A stretch of 64,000 bases of DNA from Chrysopilus asiliformis (lineage: Eukaryota > Arthropoda > Insecta > Diptera > Rhagionidae). This document shows, in pieces, positions 47,656-58,654 of the stretch. The notes below the pieces were generated by a model, which did not search any database, had not been told where the DNA came from, and worked only from the letters and a program-made list of their open reading frames with translations. Location: the NCBI GenBank assembly GCA_964034945.1, contig OZ035963.1, positions 61,787,182 to 61,851,181 on the forward strand. The letters run 5' to 3'. Numbering within the stretch: position 1 is the first letter of the stretch; every line of letters begins with the position of its first letter. The position numbers and the translations under genes are program-made.

Positions 47656-50030
47656 AGCCGAGCAACTACACATGTTCGACATGCAAAACGAGACTACATT
47701 CCGCCTGGAGACTAATCCAGCACGTACAACACACACACGGTGTTAAAATCTACGTTGAATCGTCGACATCATCCTTGCTGCATCCGTACAGTTTGTTGGG
47801 GTCGGCAGGAGATGTACGGCATCATCTTGGTGCTAAGGACTTGAGTGGAAGTTCGACGTGTTCGTCGAGCAGTTCGATTGGTGCTACTAGTCAAAGCAAT
47901 CAACAGCAGCAGGTTGCCGCTCAATTGCAGCAACAGCAACAACAGGCACAGCAGCAGCATCACCAACACCAGCACTCGCATACACCGACCCCGCAGCAGC
48001 AGCATCGAGAGCGAGAACGAGAGCGCGAGAGAGAACGAGAGCGCGAGAGAGAACGTGAGCAACAGCAACAACAACAAAATATGTCGCCCGTAGTGCAGAA
48101 TGCGCAGAATCTCCCGCCGCCCAGCATGCGACATCACCCTCTGCTCCCGCCGCCCGATCTGCACACGAATCCCTTTAGCCTGCTGCGGATGCCTCTGCCG
48201 CCCCTCGCACAAGGTCCAGTAGTTCCTCCAGTCGCGCCGCTGTTCTCACGCCCCCATCCCGATCACTTTCGGATGGAGCAGCTCGTCTCCGAACAGTTTC
48301 GCCACCATGGCCTTAATTTGGCAGCAGCTGCTGTGGCGGCGGCTAACTCGCTAGCGCCGCACAGTCAGTCGTTTCCGACGTCGGTGAGCGCGGGTAGTGG
48401 CGGAGGGTCAGTGGATCGACCGCCCTCTAGCGGTAACCGTAACTCCATACAACCTGTCGTAGGTAATCAAACAAATCTATCTCTGGAACCCCAGATGGAT
48501 TTTTATTCGCAGCGATTGCGTCAGCTGGCTGGAACAACAAGTCCGGGAGCTGGAAACGGTGGTAACTCGAGCTCGCCGAGTCCCCGTAAACAGCAGTCGC
48601 CGTCATTTGCGAGCCCCTCACCCTCACAATTGCCACCCACGCCCCTTACAAATAATTCCCGACCGCAGAGTTTAACGCCCCCCGAGAAAATCAACGACCT
48701 GATCTCTGGTGAGTCAGGCCATCTTACAACGACACCACGATCGGCATCGACACCACCCTCCAAACAGAATCAAGATACCGTCTATACCTGTGATGTATGC
48801 CAGAAGAAGTTCCGTTTCGAGAACAATCTAATCGTCCACCAAAGGATACATACCGGCGAGAAGCCGTACAAGTGCACCGCGTGCGAATTCGAGTGCGTGC
48901 ACATCAATAAACTGAAGCGTCATATGAAGGTGCATCGGACACCGGAAGATAGAACCAGTAATGCGGGATCCGTAGAAACCCTCGATGGGGAGGATTCCGG
49001 CGATGATATGGATGAGGAGGAGATGATCGACGAAGAGGACGAAGACGATATGGAAGATGGGGAGGATATGGAAGATGAGGCCGAAGATCTCACCGTCAAT
49101 ATGAAATCGGAAAGTGAAAAATTAAAGGATTCCCTTAGTGTGCCATCAGCATCTCTGGTGGGGGAATTGATGGACAAATTCGGACTGTCCAATATCGCTC
49201 AGTACTCTGAAGCGTACAAGCAGGCCCTGCAGGAGTCCGGCAACGCTCTAAAGCTGCAATTGACTAGCAAGGATCGCGACAATAACAATAGCAGTGCACT
49301 TCCTCCTTTATCAGATAAGCTCAACGGACTGCCGGCGGCCCTTCGGCTGCGCGAAGAATTCGCAAAAAACATGCTGCAGTCGCAGAGTGCGCACACTCCC
49401 ACACAAGTTCCTCTGTTTAATCCATTCGAGAATCCCTTTGAGGCATCGAAACGCATGAAAATGGACGCAAGTGACTGGTGGGGTCTACCGGGTCTGCATC
49501 GCGGAGAATCCATTTTTGATAATCTGAAGCTGAAACCTTTGGTTCCTGGCGGACCCAACTCTTCGTTGCTGCAGAATCCGTTAATGAAAAAGGACTCCAA
49601 ACGCAACGACACGTGCGAATACTGCGGCAAGGTGTTCAAGAACTGTTCCAATCTCACCGTGCACCGGCGCAGCCATACAGGCGAAAAACCTTACAAATGC
49701 GAACTGTGTTCGTATGCGTGCGCCCAGAGCTCGAAACTGACGCGCCACATGAAAACGCATGGGCGCACTGGCAAGGACGTATACCGCTGCCGTTTCTGTG
49801 ATATGCCATTTAGTGTTCCGTCGACGCTCGAGAAGCACATGCGCAAGTGTGTCGTGAACCAGGGAAAAGTGGCCAGTGCCGCCGGCCTAGGATCAGCCGG
49901 TGGGGGCCATGGCGGCCATCATCTGCCCCATCTACCTCAATTGCCGATGATAACGAGCGGTGGGAGTGGCGGAATGCTTACAGCAGACGATGATTCCTCA
50001 GCATCGGCTGCTAGTAAAGAGGCCGCATGA
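47656..50030 (+). CDS. CG9650 (BCL11A/B ortholog): BCL11-like zinc-finger factor, terminal exon D (six zinc fingers)
   Basis: Terminal exon of 791 codons plus TGA, starting in phase 1 at the TTTCAG acceptor. In order: finger at 47667-47738 (YTCSTC, matching vertebrate EPSSYTCTTC); Gln/His-rich low complexity; nine Arg-Glu pairs at 48006-48059; an NPFSLLRMP segment; adjacent fingers at 48783-48851 and 48867-48935 joined by TGEKP; an acidic run at 48984-49088; and a C-terminal three-finger cluster at 49608-49676, 49692-49760 and 49782-49850. The last cluster ([35 protein letters not shown]) is nearly identical to BCL11A/B fingers 4-6, which bind TGACCA-type sites in vertebrates. The protein is a nuclear transcription factor, usually neural and repressive. 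The last finger ends HMRKC, CCHC instead of C2H2. The ATG at 47643 overlaps the acceptor and is not the true start. Confidence 0.96.
48006..48059 (+). repeat. Coding Arg-Glu dipeptide repeat
   Basis: Nine RE pairs encoded by CGAGAG/CGAGAA/CGCGAG variants, flanked by Gln tracts. It is a coding microsatellite likely to vary in length between individuals. Confidence 0.9.
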
Positions 50031-50329
50031 CTCTATCCGACCTGGGTCGGCTACCAACATCATCATATGCCGCCCACCAATCGAGTTATGTCGAGGATCT
50101 TTTGAAATAGGCTAAAACTTCCCTTTTATTTTTCGCAGTACTCGAGATTTTCGAATTTTGTACATAAACCGAACTGAAATACTGCTAGTCCTTCGGATCA
50201 ATCGGAGGATTCTGTTAACATCACAAACAGTTAATGAAAATATTTGAAATTTAAGGGATAAAAACGACTTGAAAAGTCAAACTATATTGAGATACCACTT
50301 AACCATGATGGATAATGGAGAGAAATTCT

Positions 50330-50335
50330 AATAAA
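50330..50335 (+). promoter_or_regulatory. Candidate proximal poly(A) signal AATAAA
   Basis: Canonical hexamer 300 bp after the stop codon. A U/G-rich element follows only loosely (CCTGTTGTAAAAAG). Confidence 0.4.
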
Positions 50336-51613
50336 CCTGTTGTAAAAAGTCAAAAGAGCTAAAATCAAATTTCATGTTAAGCGAAAATGTTCTGTTGCTC
50401 ATATAAATACAGTTCATTTACGCCTGCTTTGGAATTTAATTTTGATCCCTATGACTTTTTACCACAAAATCGATTACAGAATTTCCTTCACATACGAGAG
50501 GCATTTAATACCAAAGCGAATACAAATTATTTAAAAACGTAAATTATAAAAGACATGAATTGTATGCAAAAACAGAAAAATAATAATTATAATATAAAAA
50601 AAACAACCAGAAATTAATTTCTCTTAATTTTGTAAAAAAAAAGTATTAAATATTTTTCTTTTCTCGTAGATTATAAGATCTGTAATTTATATAAAAACGT
50701 GTAAAAAGTCTATGAAAAAATCCAGTAACTAGCATTTATTAAAAATACATCCACAAAAAAAAATACTTGTAGGAAAAATTGAAAGAAATTTTTTTAATAA
50801 TAATGAAACGATTTTTATTTATAAAATAGTTTTAAAATGTAGATGAAAATTATTTTGTTTTGTAATTATTAATTATTTTTATTATATAAACTATTACTAC
50901 TAGAATTTATTGAGTAATAATAATAAAAAAATAATAATTATTTCACAATATTATTTCGTTTGTTAATCTCGTGTACTTAAAGTGAATTAAGTTATTTTTT
51001 GATTCTTAAATTAATTCGTGGAAAATTATGTTGTATCGCAAATGCATAATTTTTTAAACATTTTATTGCCTTGTTTGCGGTGGCGGGGCATGGGGTGGAG
51101 CAGAGGGGTGATTTGCCTCGAGCATTATAGAAAATCACACAAAAATATTTCAGGAAATCTAAGAAAATATCTTCACATTTTCGGTTGAAAACCTTTCGGG
51201 TGTAAAGTAATTTTTGGGAAATATTTTGTCCCATATGCATAGGTTTTACCATGCACATGTGACAAAATAATTCTCAAGGGATGAAAAATGCATCATTGCC
51301 ACCTTCCTAGTGCCCCCAACAATTCCTTCGCCACTGCTAGATTGTTTTATTAATTTTTTTAATCGTTTATTTGTATTTACTTTTATTTTATTTTTTCGTC
51401 GATAAAAAATTCACCCAACGTATTTATAATGCTTTGTTGTTAGCTTTTCGTTTTTCTTTTCATATTTTATTGGTAAACTACATTTTGGCGGTTTTTCATA
51501 ATTTCCAAATCCAAACAACGCAATCTAAATATTTTTTAAAATTTTTCAAACATTTTTTTTTAAATTTTTCAAACATTTTTTTTTAAATTTTTTTTTAAAG
51601 CAAAATAAGTTTG

Positions 51614-51741
51614 CCCAAGTAACACAACTGGCCGCCGCGCTCTGAATTCGAACTAAAACTCTTGAGTTTGTAGTCGCGGCGACCATTTTGTGCTACTTTG
51701 TGGTCTCAAAATCAATTTTCCGCCGTCTTGTGTTACTAGGG
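51614..51741. mobile_element. Family D inverted-repeat element, 128 bp
   Basis: Left end CCCAAGTAACACAACTGGCC and right end GACGGCG... to GTGTTACTAGGG are imperfect inverted repeats. The interior is GC-richer than the surrounding DNA. No transposase; MITE-like. Confidence 0.65.
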
Positions 51742-52157
51742 TGAAAAATAATGAGCAATTTTTGACGATTTTTTTCAAAATTGACAAATTACGAGCAATG
51801 TGTAAAAAATTTAAATGTTTAATGCTCTTATTTGGTACAACAAAACTATCGTTTATTAGACTGATCGTGTTATATTAGGATTTGTAAAATTAATTTATGC
51901 ATTTCTCTCGAATTGTTTGCATTTCAATATTTTTTGGGAAAAATTATTGTTATTTTGTTTTTAACCGAATTGTTAGTTGCATTATTTTTATTTCATTGGA
52001 AATTCCAAATATTTGTTAGTTTAATTTCGATAAATTTCCAACAAAAATTCAATTTTTTTATTACTAAAATAATGATTTTTGGGTTGTTTTTGACGATGTT
52101 TTATTTATTGGATTAAAAAGGTTACCAAAAACTTTTTAAACGAAAATTAAAATCTCT

Positions 52158-52269
52158 CAAGCGTCACTTTCGTGGGCCGCATTGTTGACGATTACATCTT
52201 TAGTCGCCAATAAAGCCGCAACCACGTCGCAATTACGTGTTAGTGACTATCGATGCTGCTTGGCTTGGG
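52158..52269. mobile_element. Family D-like inverted-repeat element
   Basis: Left CAAGCGTCACTTTCGTGGG and right CGATGCTGCTTGG form weak inverted termini. Contains GTCGCAATTACGTG-type words related to the copy at 53055. Boundaries approximate. Confidence 0.45.
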
Positions 52270-53054
52270 TTATAAAAAAAAATCTATTAGAAATCAATAC
52301 TTCTGATGCCTTTTTTTAATTCTAAACACCAACAAATTTTTTTGCGCGGTTTTAGAACTAAAAAAAAACTAATTTGGAAAGAGTTTTATTTGAAAACTTT
52401 GAATTTTTGATTGAAATTTACAAAACCATCGCGATTTGAATAAAATAAATTTCCCAATTTATTAGAATCTCATTTTTGGAAATTTATTCTATTCGACTCC
52501 AAAGTAGAAAATGTAAAAAATTGTGTTTTTTAAAGAAAAAAAAACCCGTATTATCAGGTTGAAATATACAGGAATAAATTAGTAAACAATTCGAGCTACC
52601 ACGTTTCCAATTAAGAAAAAAAATCTTTGAATAATAACGAAAGTAATAAAAATAGATTTATCCTAGACCTCATGGACCATATCAAAGCAAGAGGAAATAA
52701 AAAAAAATCAAATCCCAATATGTTTAAAATTACAAAAAGAAATTAACCATTAAAATAAATATTGATGTAATTGAAGAATGTAATAGAATAAAAAAAACTC
52801 GCATTTTTTACAACCAACACAAAAGAAATAGCGTAAAAATAAATTAAAATGTAGTAAATTTTAATTGAAACTCTGTAAGATTTTTTACTTTCAAAATGTA
52901 CAAAACAAGCTTTTTCTGAATGCGAAATTCACAGTTGTGATGAAAATTCAGTTTTTCCAAATGAAAACTAAATTAAAACATTTAAAAATCACGTGTTTTC
53001 GACGTTATACGGATGTGAATTATTAAGAGAATATTACAATAAATTAAGTATACA

Positions 53055-53161
53055 TTCAAGTAGCACAAAGTGTCGCAAAGTCGTCGTCACGACTAAAGTT
53101 TGAACTAATTTCCGACTTTATGGTAGCAACGCCCACTTTGCGACCGAATGTGCTGCTTGGG
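53055..53161. mobile_element. Family D inverted-repeat element, ~107 bp
   Basis: Left TCAAGTAGCACAAAGTGTCG and right CGACCGAATGTGCTGCTTGG are inverted repeats, and GTCGCAAAGT on the left is matched by ACTTTGCGAC on the right. A local GC-rich island in extremely AT-rich DNA. Confidence 0.65.
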
Positions 53162-53816
53162 CACAATTTGATTAAAGAAATACAAAAAAAAATGTATCTA
53201 AAAAAGGTAAATTTAAATCAACAAAACTATACGAATTTCCAAGAAAATAATATAATAATGCAAAGTAATAATAGGCATAGTTAAGTAAAAGAAAATGTAA
53301 AGCAAAAATTCCATAATTTGTAAAATCGTATTAAAATTTAACTATAATTAAACTGTAAAGCATAATTAAATTAAAAAGAAAATACAAGAAGACGTTCACA
53401 GGAAAGACAAAATAAGAAAAAAAAAATTAATAAGACGCATTTTAGAAGTTTAGAATTTTTAAACGAAAAAAAAAACAAACAAAAACCAATTAAGAATTTT
53501 ATTGAAATTTATTATTAATAAATAAATAGTATTTGCAAGAAAAACACAAAATAAAATTGAGTAAAAAACTTAAAAGAAAAGAAAACGATGATGACATACA
53601 AGCATTATAAATAATATATATTAAATTAAATGTAATTTAAAATAATAAATGAAAAAAAAACATTATTATATAAAATAGGACAAGAACTAAGATAATAAAT
53701 TATTTAAAAAAAAATAATAATGATAAACTGAAAAGCAACACAAAAAAAAAAGAAAAAAACTTTTATTGATTGTCTGTGTTAAACAAAAAACTATAATAAA
53801 AACGAAAAAAAAAACA

Positions 53817-53836
53817 AATAAAATTGAAAAAATAAA
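53817..53836 (+). promoter_or_regulatory. Candidate distal poly(A) signals (two AATAAA)
   Basis: AATAAA at 53817-53822 and 53831-53836, followed by a G/T-rich stretch about 20 bp later. A plausible transcript end for the upstream gene. Confidence 0.4.
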
Positions 53837-53885
53837 AGATTTATTAAAATGTAATATGCGGGGTTTTATTTTGATTTTGTACATT

Positions 53886-56800
53886 TACAGCGGTGTACAG
53901 GGGTTGATTTTTAGAGTAATGTAATAACGATAAAAGCTAAATAAAAGCTTTTGAAAAGATAGTCGATATCAATGGTGCTTAATTTGTGCGACGTGTGCGG
54001 GAATGAGCAAAACTGTAGCAAAACAATGAATTTAAATAAAAAAAATAGAAAACGTCGAATAGGGAAGGGGGGGGGGGGGATGGCGGAGGCGAAATTTTAA
54101 ATCCTTCAAAATTTATCGAAAAGTAGTCAACAATGCAAAGCGACAGTAGGTAGCTTACAACCTCCACTGGGTTTCGAAATAAAAATCACCTAAATCCGGG
54201 GCTGTCCCGGCTAACAGTGTCACCCTAGTAAAAATCCATGTTCGATAGCCATTTCTATTTGTCGCAGATTAATTTTGTAACCCACTTTATTCGATCTTTC
54301 GAATGATCTAATTGCATACATTTAGGCGGAATACCTTCGATTCACTTTTAATTGATTTTCCTTCTAATTAGAAAATGTATTAACTCGAAAATTTCACCCT
54401 AGATGGCACTTTTAAGGATATTCTTTCCAAAGGATATGCTTTTGATGTATTTGTCCACAAGTAAAATTAAATATTTGAATGTATTCGGATGAATTTTCGT
54501 AAAAGGTAAATATTCACATTTTTCGTGTCTGATCTACTATTGTGTATTCACAGTCGTCTTTTAAATTAACAGATTTTAACAGATTTTTACCGAGACGGTA
54601 ATTTGGTTCATGTAAAAATGAATTACCAGATTCGGTAATTGTAGACAAGCCTTGAGTCGTGTTTTTCGGCCCGTGTATTCGGTATCAAGAATCAACCGCG
54701 GGTGGCGCTAGTAATGTTGTTAGTTGTCAAAATTTCTCGCTGGTTATCTCATCGGACTGCAATTTTTTTCAATTTTGATAGCCGTAGCCACAATAGAAAT
54801 TCAAAAGAATACATCAAACATGGATTTAAAGGTATGTGACATATTTTACAATTAAATTCGCAGTTCATGATTTGGTCAAGTATCAAAACAAAGCGCTGTT
54901 CTCAAATCTGGGCTGTGGGATGTTCACAGCAGAATATTTTCAGTCTTTTAATATTACCGAAAATACCGAATACCGAAAATTAAAAGAGGATTGTCAATAC
55001 CCTGAATAAGTATAGAAATAATAATAATAAAATTAAAAAAATTGTTCATTTTATAAGAAATTTTTATTTATTTATTTGTTTTTGTATTTAACACCAGTTA
55101 ACTTTTTCAAATCGCTGATTTTTACTAGTTTATCCTGAATTCTTTGTGAAACATTTTAATTTGATGGCATCTTAGGCCCCGTTAACACGCGATTTTTTCG
55201 CGAATTTTATTTAGAATTTTTTTTGTAAAATTTATTTATCTGTCGCACAATAAATTCGCTTAGAAAATGTTGTTAAAATTGAGTTTCCGGTGATTTTGTA
55301 TTGAAAAATGGAGTTTCGGCGTCTTTCACGAATAAATTTCAGAGTTTTCTGTCGTAATATAGAAGATTGTGAAACGTGAATTTAGTATTATAGCTTTTTC
55401 GCAATCAAGCTTTTTCGAGATTTTTTGTATGGGTTTTAATATGGCCGTCACTCGGCTCCAGCCCTTCCTAAAAGTGTGACATATTTTATGGACAGCCCCT
55501 TTATAAATATATTGGGAAAACTAGAGGTGAGGGATTCTTAAAAAATAGGGAATTATAGGAAAGAAACATTGGGAATCTGCATATCAAAATAATAGGAAGC
55601 TCTCATAACATTTTATTGTGGATTTCCAATTTTTATAATGGAATCGTTAATATAAAATTCCACAATTCCTTATTTACCCATTTTTATGGTCTCCATTCGG
55701 ATTATTTTGCATGTGGTTTTATAAATATATGACCGGATCAACTAAATTTATTAATAAAACTATATATACTAAGGTTTGTATCTATATTATAAGTAAAAAA
55801 AGTTACATAAACTATAAACGATTTAAAATTACATAAAGACTTATTAGTGAATTTATTATAAAATACGAGCAGTTTTCCTTTTAATTCTAATAAGATTTTG
55901 TTTATGGAAAACGTACAAAATCTATAATATTCCAAGACCTCGTGTTAAATCCACGTTATCTCAAAAGTTTACAGTAAAATGAGTTTGCAATCGAAGTAAT
56001 TTATGAAAATAGTTTCGCTAAGAAAATTTGAACATCCCCCAGAGAAACTAATCTGCATGTGGTTAAGTTCTTTCAAGCGATAAAACTGTTTTTGTATATT
56101 TTCTCACATATGTAGAAACAAGTGTGCATCACGTAGTTGTAGTAATAAGGAATTTTCGTTTTATTTTATAAAAAAAAAACGCATTCGAAACCTGTAAAAC
56201 CGTAGTAACTCAGTGGACATTATGGTCATCTCTTTTTTTGAAATTCGGTATCATTACTGGAGAAGTCAACCCCATCACCCACTATCACAAATCACCCTAT
56301 TTTCATATAAATTTTTCAAGGGGAAAATCCCTTGACCAGCACATATCCATTTCTCTGTCCTCCATTGAAGAATCTCAAATTCCCAACGATTGGCACATGC
56401 GAAGCACGAAGAAATGACCAATCATATGAGATGTTAACTCCCCAAACTAACCTCTAGAATCAATTCGTCCAGAAGTGGTTCTCTGGTCAGGCTAGTAATC
56501 CGACAGCAACGTTGGAATAACTCTCTTGATTTGTGATGGAAAATCTGAAAGAGAAATCTTATCTTTAGTCATTCATACACGAAAGGCGCCCACATATTAA
56601 TTGTAAGAGGGGTAAAGTAAATACATATAGATTTTATTGATGTAGACATTGGTGGTCATGCAAAAGGATTCGGATCCGTTTCTATTAATCCCCATCGAGT
56701 GTATGTGGGTTTGGGGTAGTTTTGCTTTTTAGATAAATGGAGTTTTCCGTTCAATCAAATGTGCAGGTGAGATATTAATATTTTATTTTTGATGCAATGT

Positions 56801-57085
56801 GAAACGTATTTCCCCTAGTCCTGTTTAGATACATTTTTTCTTGGCTTTTCACGACTTTGTATGTTCCGCTCGGCTCCTCTTTGATCTGCTGCCGACAAAA
56901 GTATAAGGACATCAAATATCAAAGGAACCGACAATTTCAATACCAACTCTTATAGAATTGTTACTGCGATAAAAAATTTCTCTTTCTGCTCTGAAATTAC
57001 AATTTTAATTGTTTAAGCTGTGAAAATCAAATGTTTTATACAATTTAAAAAAATATTGAAAAATCTATAATTATATTTTCGTTAC
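53886..57085. other. Intergenic-like stretch
   Basis: Contains a possible first exon at 54820 (separate entry), a family A right end with the C-rich interior at about 55400-55500 (GTGACATATTTTATGGACAG then CCCC), and AT-rich DNA. No recognised gene. Confidence 0.45.
54820..54831 (+). CDS. Speculative first coding exon (Met-Asp-Leu-Lys)
   Basis: ATGGATTTAAAG is followed directly by GTATGTGA, a good donor, and preceded by about 100 bp without an upstream ATG in the immediate context (CATCAAACATGG). Many insect genes have very short first coding exons before a large intron, and the preceding sequence lies near a local change in composition. I could not identify a second exon to join to it in the remaining 9 kb, so the call rests only on the start-donor arrangement and may be chance. 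Confidence 0.15.
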
Positions 57086-57088
57086 TTA

Positions 57089-57783
57089 AGGTGCCGGTCC
57101 ACATGAGAGTAAATGTCGGCGAGAACCTCTCGAGATTTCTCGATAGCAGCTACTCGCAAATGGACACGTCTCTGAGAGTCGCTCGCAGAAACTCGCAAAA
57201 ACTCGCGAACTAGTTTCTGCGAGCTGTCAAAAGTGATTCTACTCTAGTGGACACGCAGCTACTGAACTCTCGGGGAGTTGCTAGCCAGATACGAACGGCG
57301 TTTGAATTTCGCTAGTAGCTTTGGCGACAAAGCAATATGTCAAAAAAATCATTTTTGTGGTTTTTTTACGACAACCGGTCCGACGATTTTAATTAAAAAC
57401 TCTATTTCCGAACTTGTTAACCTACAAAAATTTCTAAATTGTTCCGCGTCTTCAATTTGCAATTACACCTCCCGGTCCCCTAAAGATTTCTCCTTTGAAT
57501 CCAGGACTTAACCCAGCACTGATTTTGTTTGTCTCTTATTATTAATTAGGATAATCACAGCTGCTGCAACCTTCCTCGACTATAAAGTCTGTCAGTAGCG
57601 CAGACTTCAAATGTCAAATTACTGACAACGAATTAAAATACATTTAGCGAACTGGCAGTCAGTGCATTTATACGAGACTGTGTCAGCGACTGTGTTAGCT
57701 CTACAGACGCGTGTAAGGGCCGGGTTACTCTCGAGAGTTTTTGAGAGTTACTCGCGTATTTACTCTCATGTGGACCGGCACCT
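57089..57783. mobile_element. Family E element, 695 bp with TTA duplications
   Basis: AGGTGCCGGTCCACATGAGA at the left is exactly inverted at the right (TCTCATGTGGACCGGCACCT). The perfect terminal match extends to about 26 bp (57089-57114 against 57758-57783). TTA flanks both sides (57086-57088 and 57784-57786). The subterminal regions are rich in CTCGCGA/CTCGCAAA words in both orientations. No transposase frame. The 3 bp TTA duplication is typical of PIF/Harbinger-type elements. The very well preserved termini suggest recent activity compared with the other families here. Confidence 0.88.
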
Positions 57784-58417
57784 TTAGACCCCGTTTCGAC
57801 CGAATAAAATTCGTAGAAACTCTCCGGGAGTAATTTTACAATTAAAAACACCTAAGATTCGTAAAACTTGTTGTTTAAAATTCCTAAATTGATGTTTTTT
57901 TTACTGAAAGGAAAAAAAATCCGTGAGTTTTTGTTTTTGTAAACTAAGCCTTAAAAATATTTAATATGCCTTCAATACTGTCTCAAAATCAGTTTGCAGG
58001 TAGTGTCGCCCTGCGAAGGCCAAGCCCTAGACAAAACCGGTATCTAGCCAACTGCTCTTTCCCCCTTTAAGAAAAATCATAAAAATTAATTTTCGCTTCG
58101 AAATCTTAAAAGAGCAACAGACTGAGAAAAGGCACATCTAATTTTTTTTTGTGATTTTTTAGATCTAGGGATTTTTTTTGTCTAAAAATTGAAGCCTACT
58201 AAGTTTTTTCTATCCAAAAAAAAAACTTAGCATGCAAAATTTCTATTAATAAAAAATCCCAAAGCCGCAAACTTCAAAACGGATTACGCCGCAGGTAAAA
58301 AAAATTTTTTCTAAATAATTGTCATTTTAAGAAAAACTGTTCAAAGGGTCGAAATGTTTGATGTTTGGCTAAAAGATTTATTAAATTGAAAACCATACAG
58401 TTACCAAAGAGGCATAA

Positions 58418-58654
58418 GGAGATGTCCATAAAATACGTCACGCCAATATTCGGTTTTTCAAACCCTCTCTCTCCCTTTGATCGCTTTTTCCCCCTCCCTT
58501 TGATCGCTTTTTCCCCCCTCCCTTTGATCGCTTTTTCCCCCTCCCTTTGATCGCTTTTTGTATGGAGGTTAGTCCCGCCGGCACACTGTCGCAAATCTCC
58601 CCCTCTCCTTCCTTCTCACCGCTGGAAATGTTATGTATTTTATGAGCAGCTCTG
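58418..58654. mobile_element. Family A element expanded by an internal tandem repeat
   Basis: Left end GGAGATGTCCATAAAATACG follows TAA at 58415-58417; the right end GTTATGTATTTTATGAGCAG then CTCT is its imperfect inverse. The interior contains four copies of a 23 bp unit, longer than the 138 bp copy at 30069. The open minus-strand frames here (K-G-G-G-K-K-R-S repeats) are products of the tandem repeat. Confidence 0.7.
58473..58560 (+). repeat. 23 bp tandem repeat, four copies
   Basis: Unit close to CCCTTTGATCGCTTTTTCCC, nearly identical between copies, inside a family A element. Confidence 0.9.

Larger units (their letters stand above)
50031..53885 (+). other. Probable long 3' UTR / AT-rich 3' flank
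   Basis: After the stop there is no gene. AATAAA occurs at 50330-50335, giving a possible proximal poly(A) signal. The following 3.5 kb is markedly more A/T-rich than the introns, and two AATAAA hexamers at 53817-53822 and 53831-53836 are followed by a G/T-rich stretch (GCGGGGTTTTATTTTG), as expected of a distal poly(A) site. Neural transcription factor genes in insects often have long 3' UTRs. The extent is inferred only; family D elements inside argue that part may simply be flank. Confidence 0.4.

Noticed and set aside
47769..48212. 147-codon minus-strand frame over exon D
   Set aside because: It is a shadow of the Gln/Arg-Glu-rich coding repeats, Leu/Ser-rich low complexity without domain.
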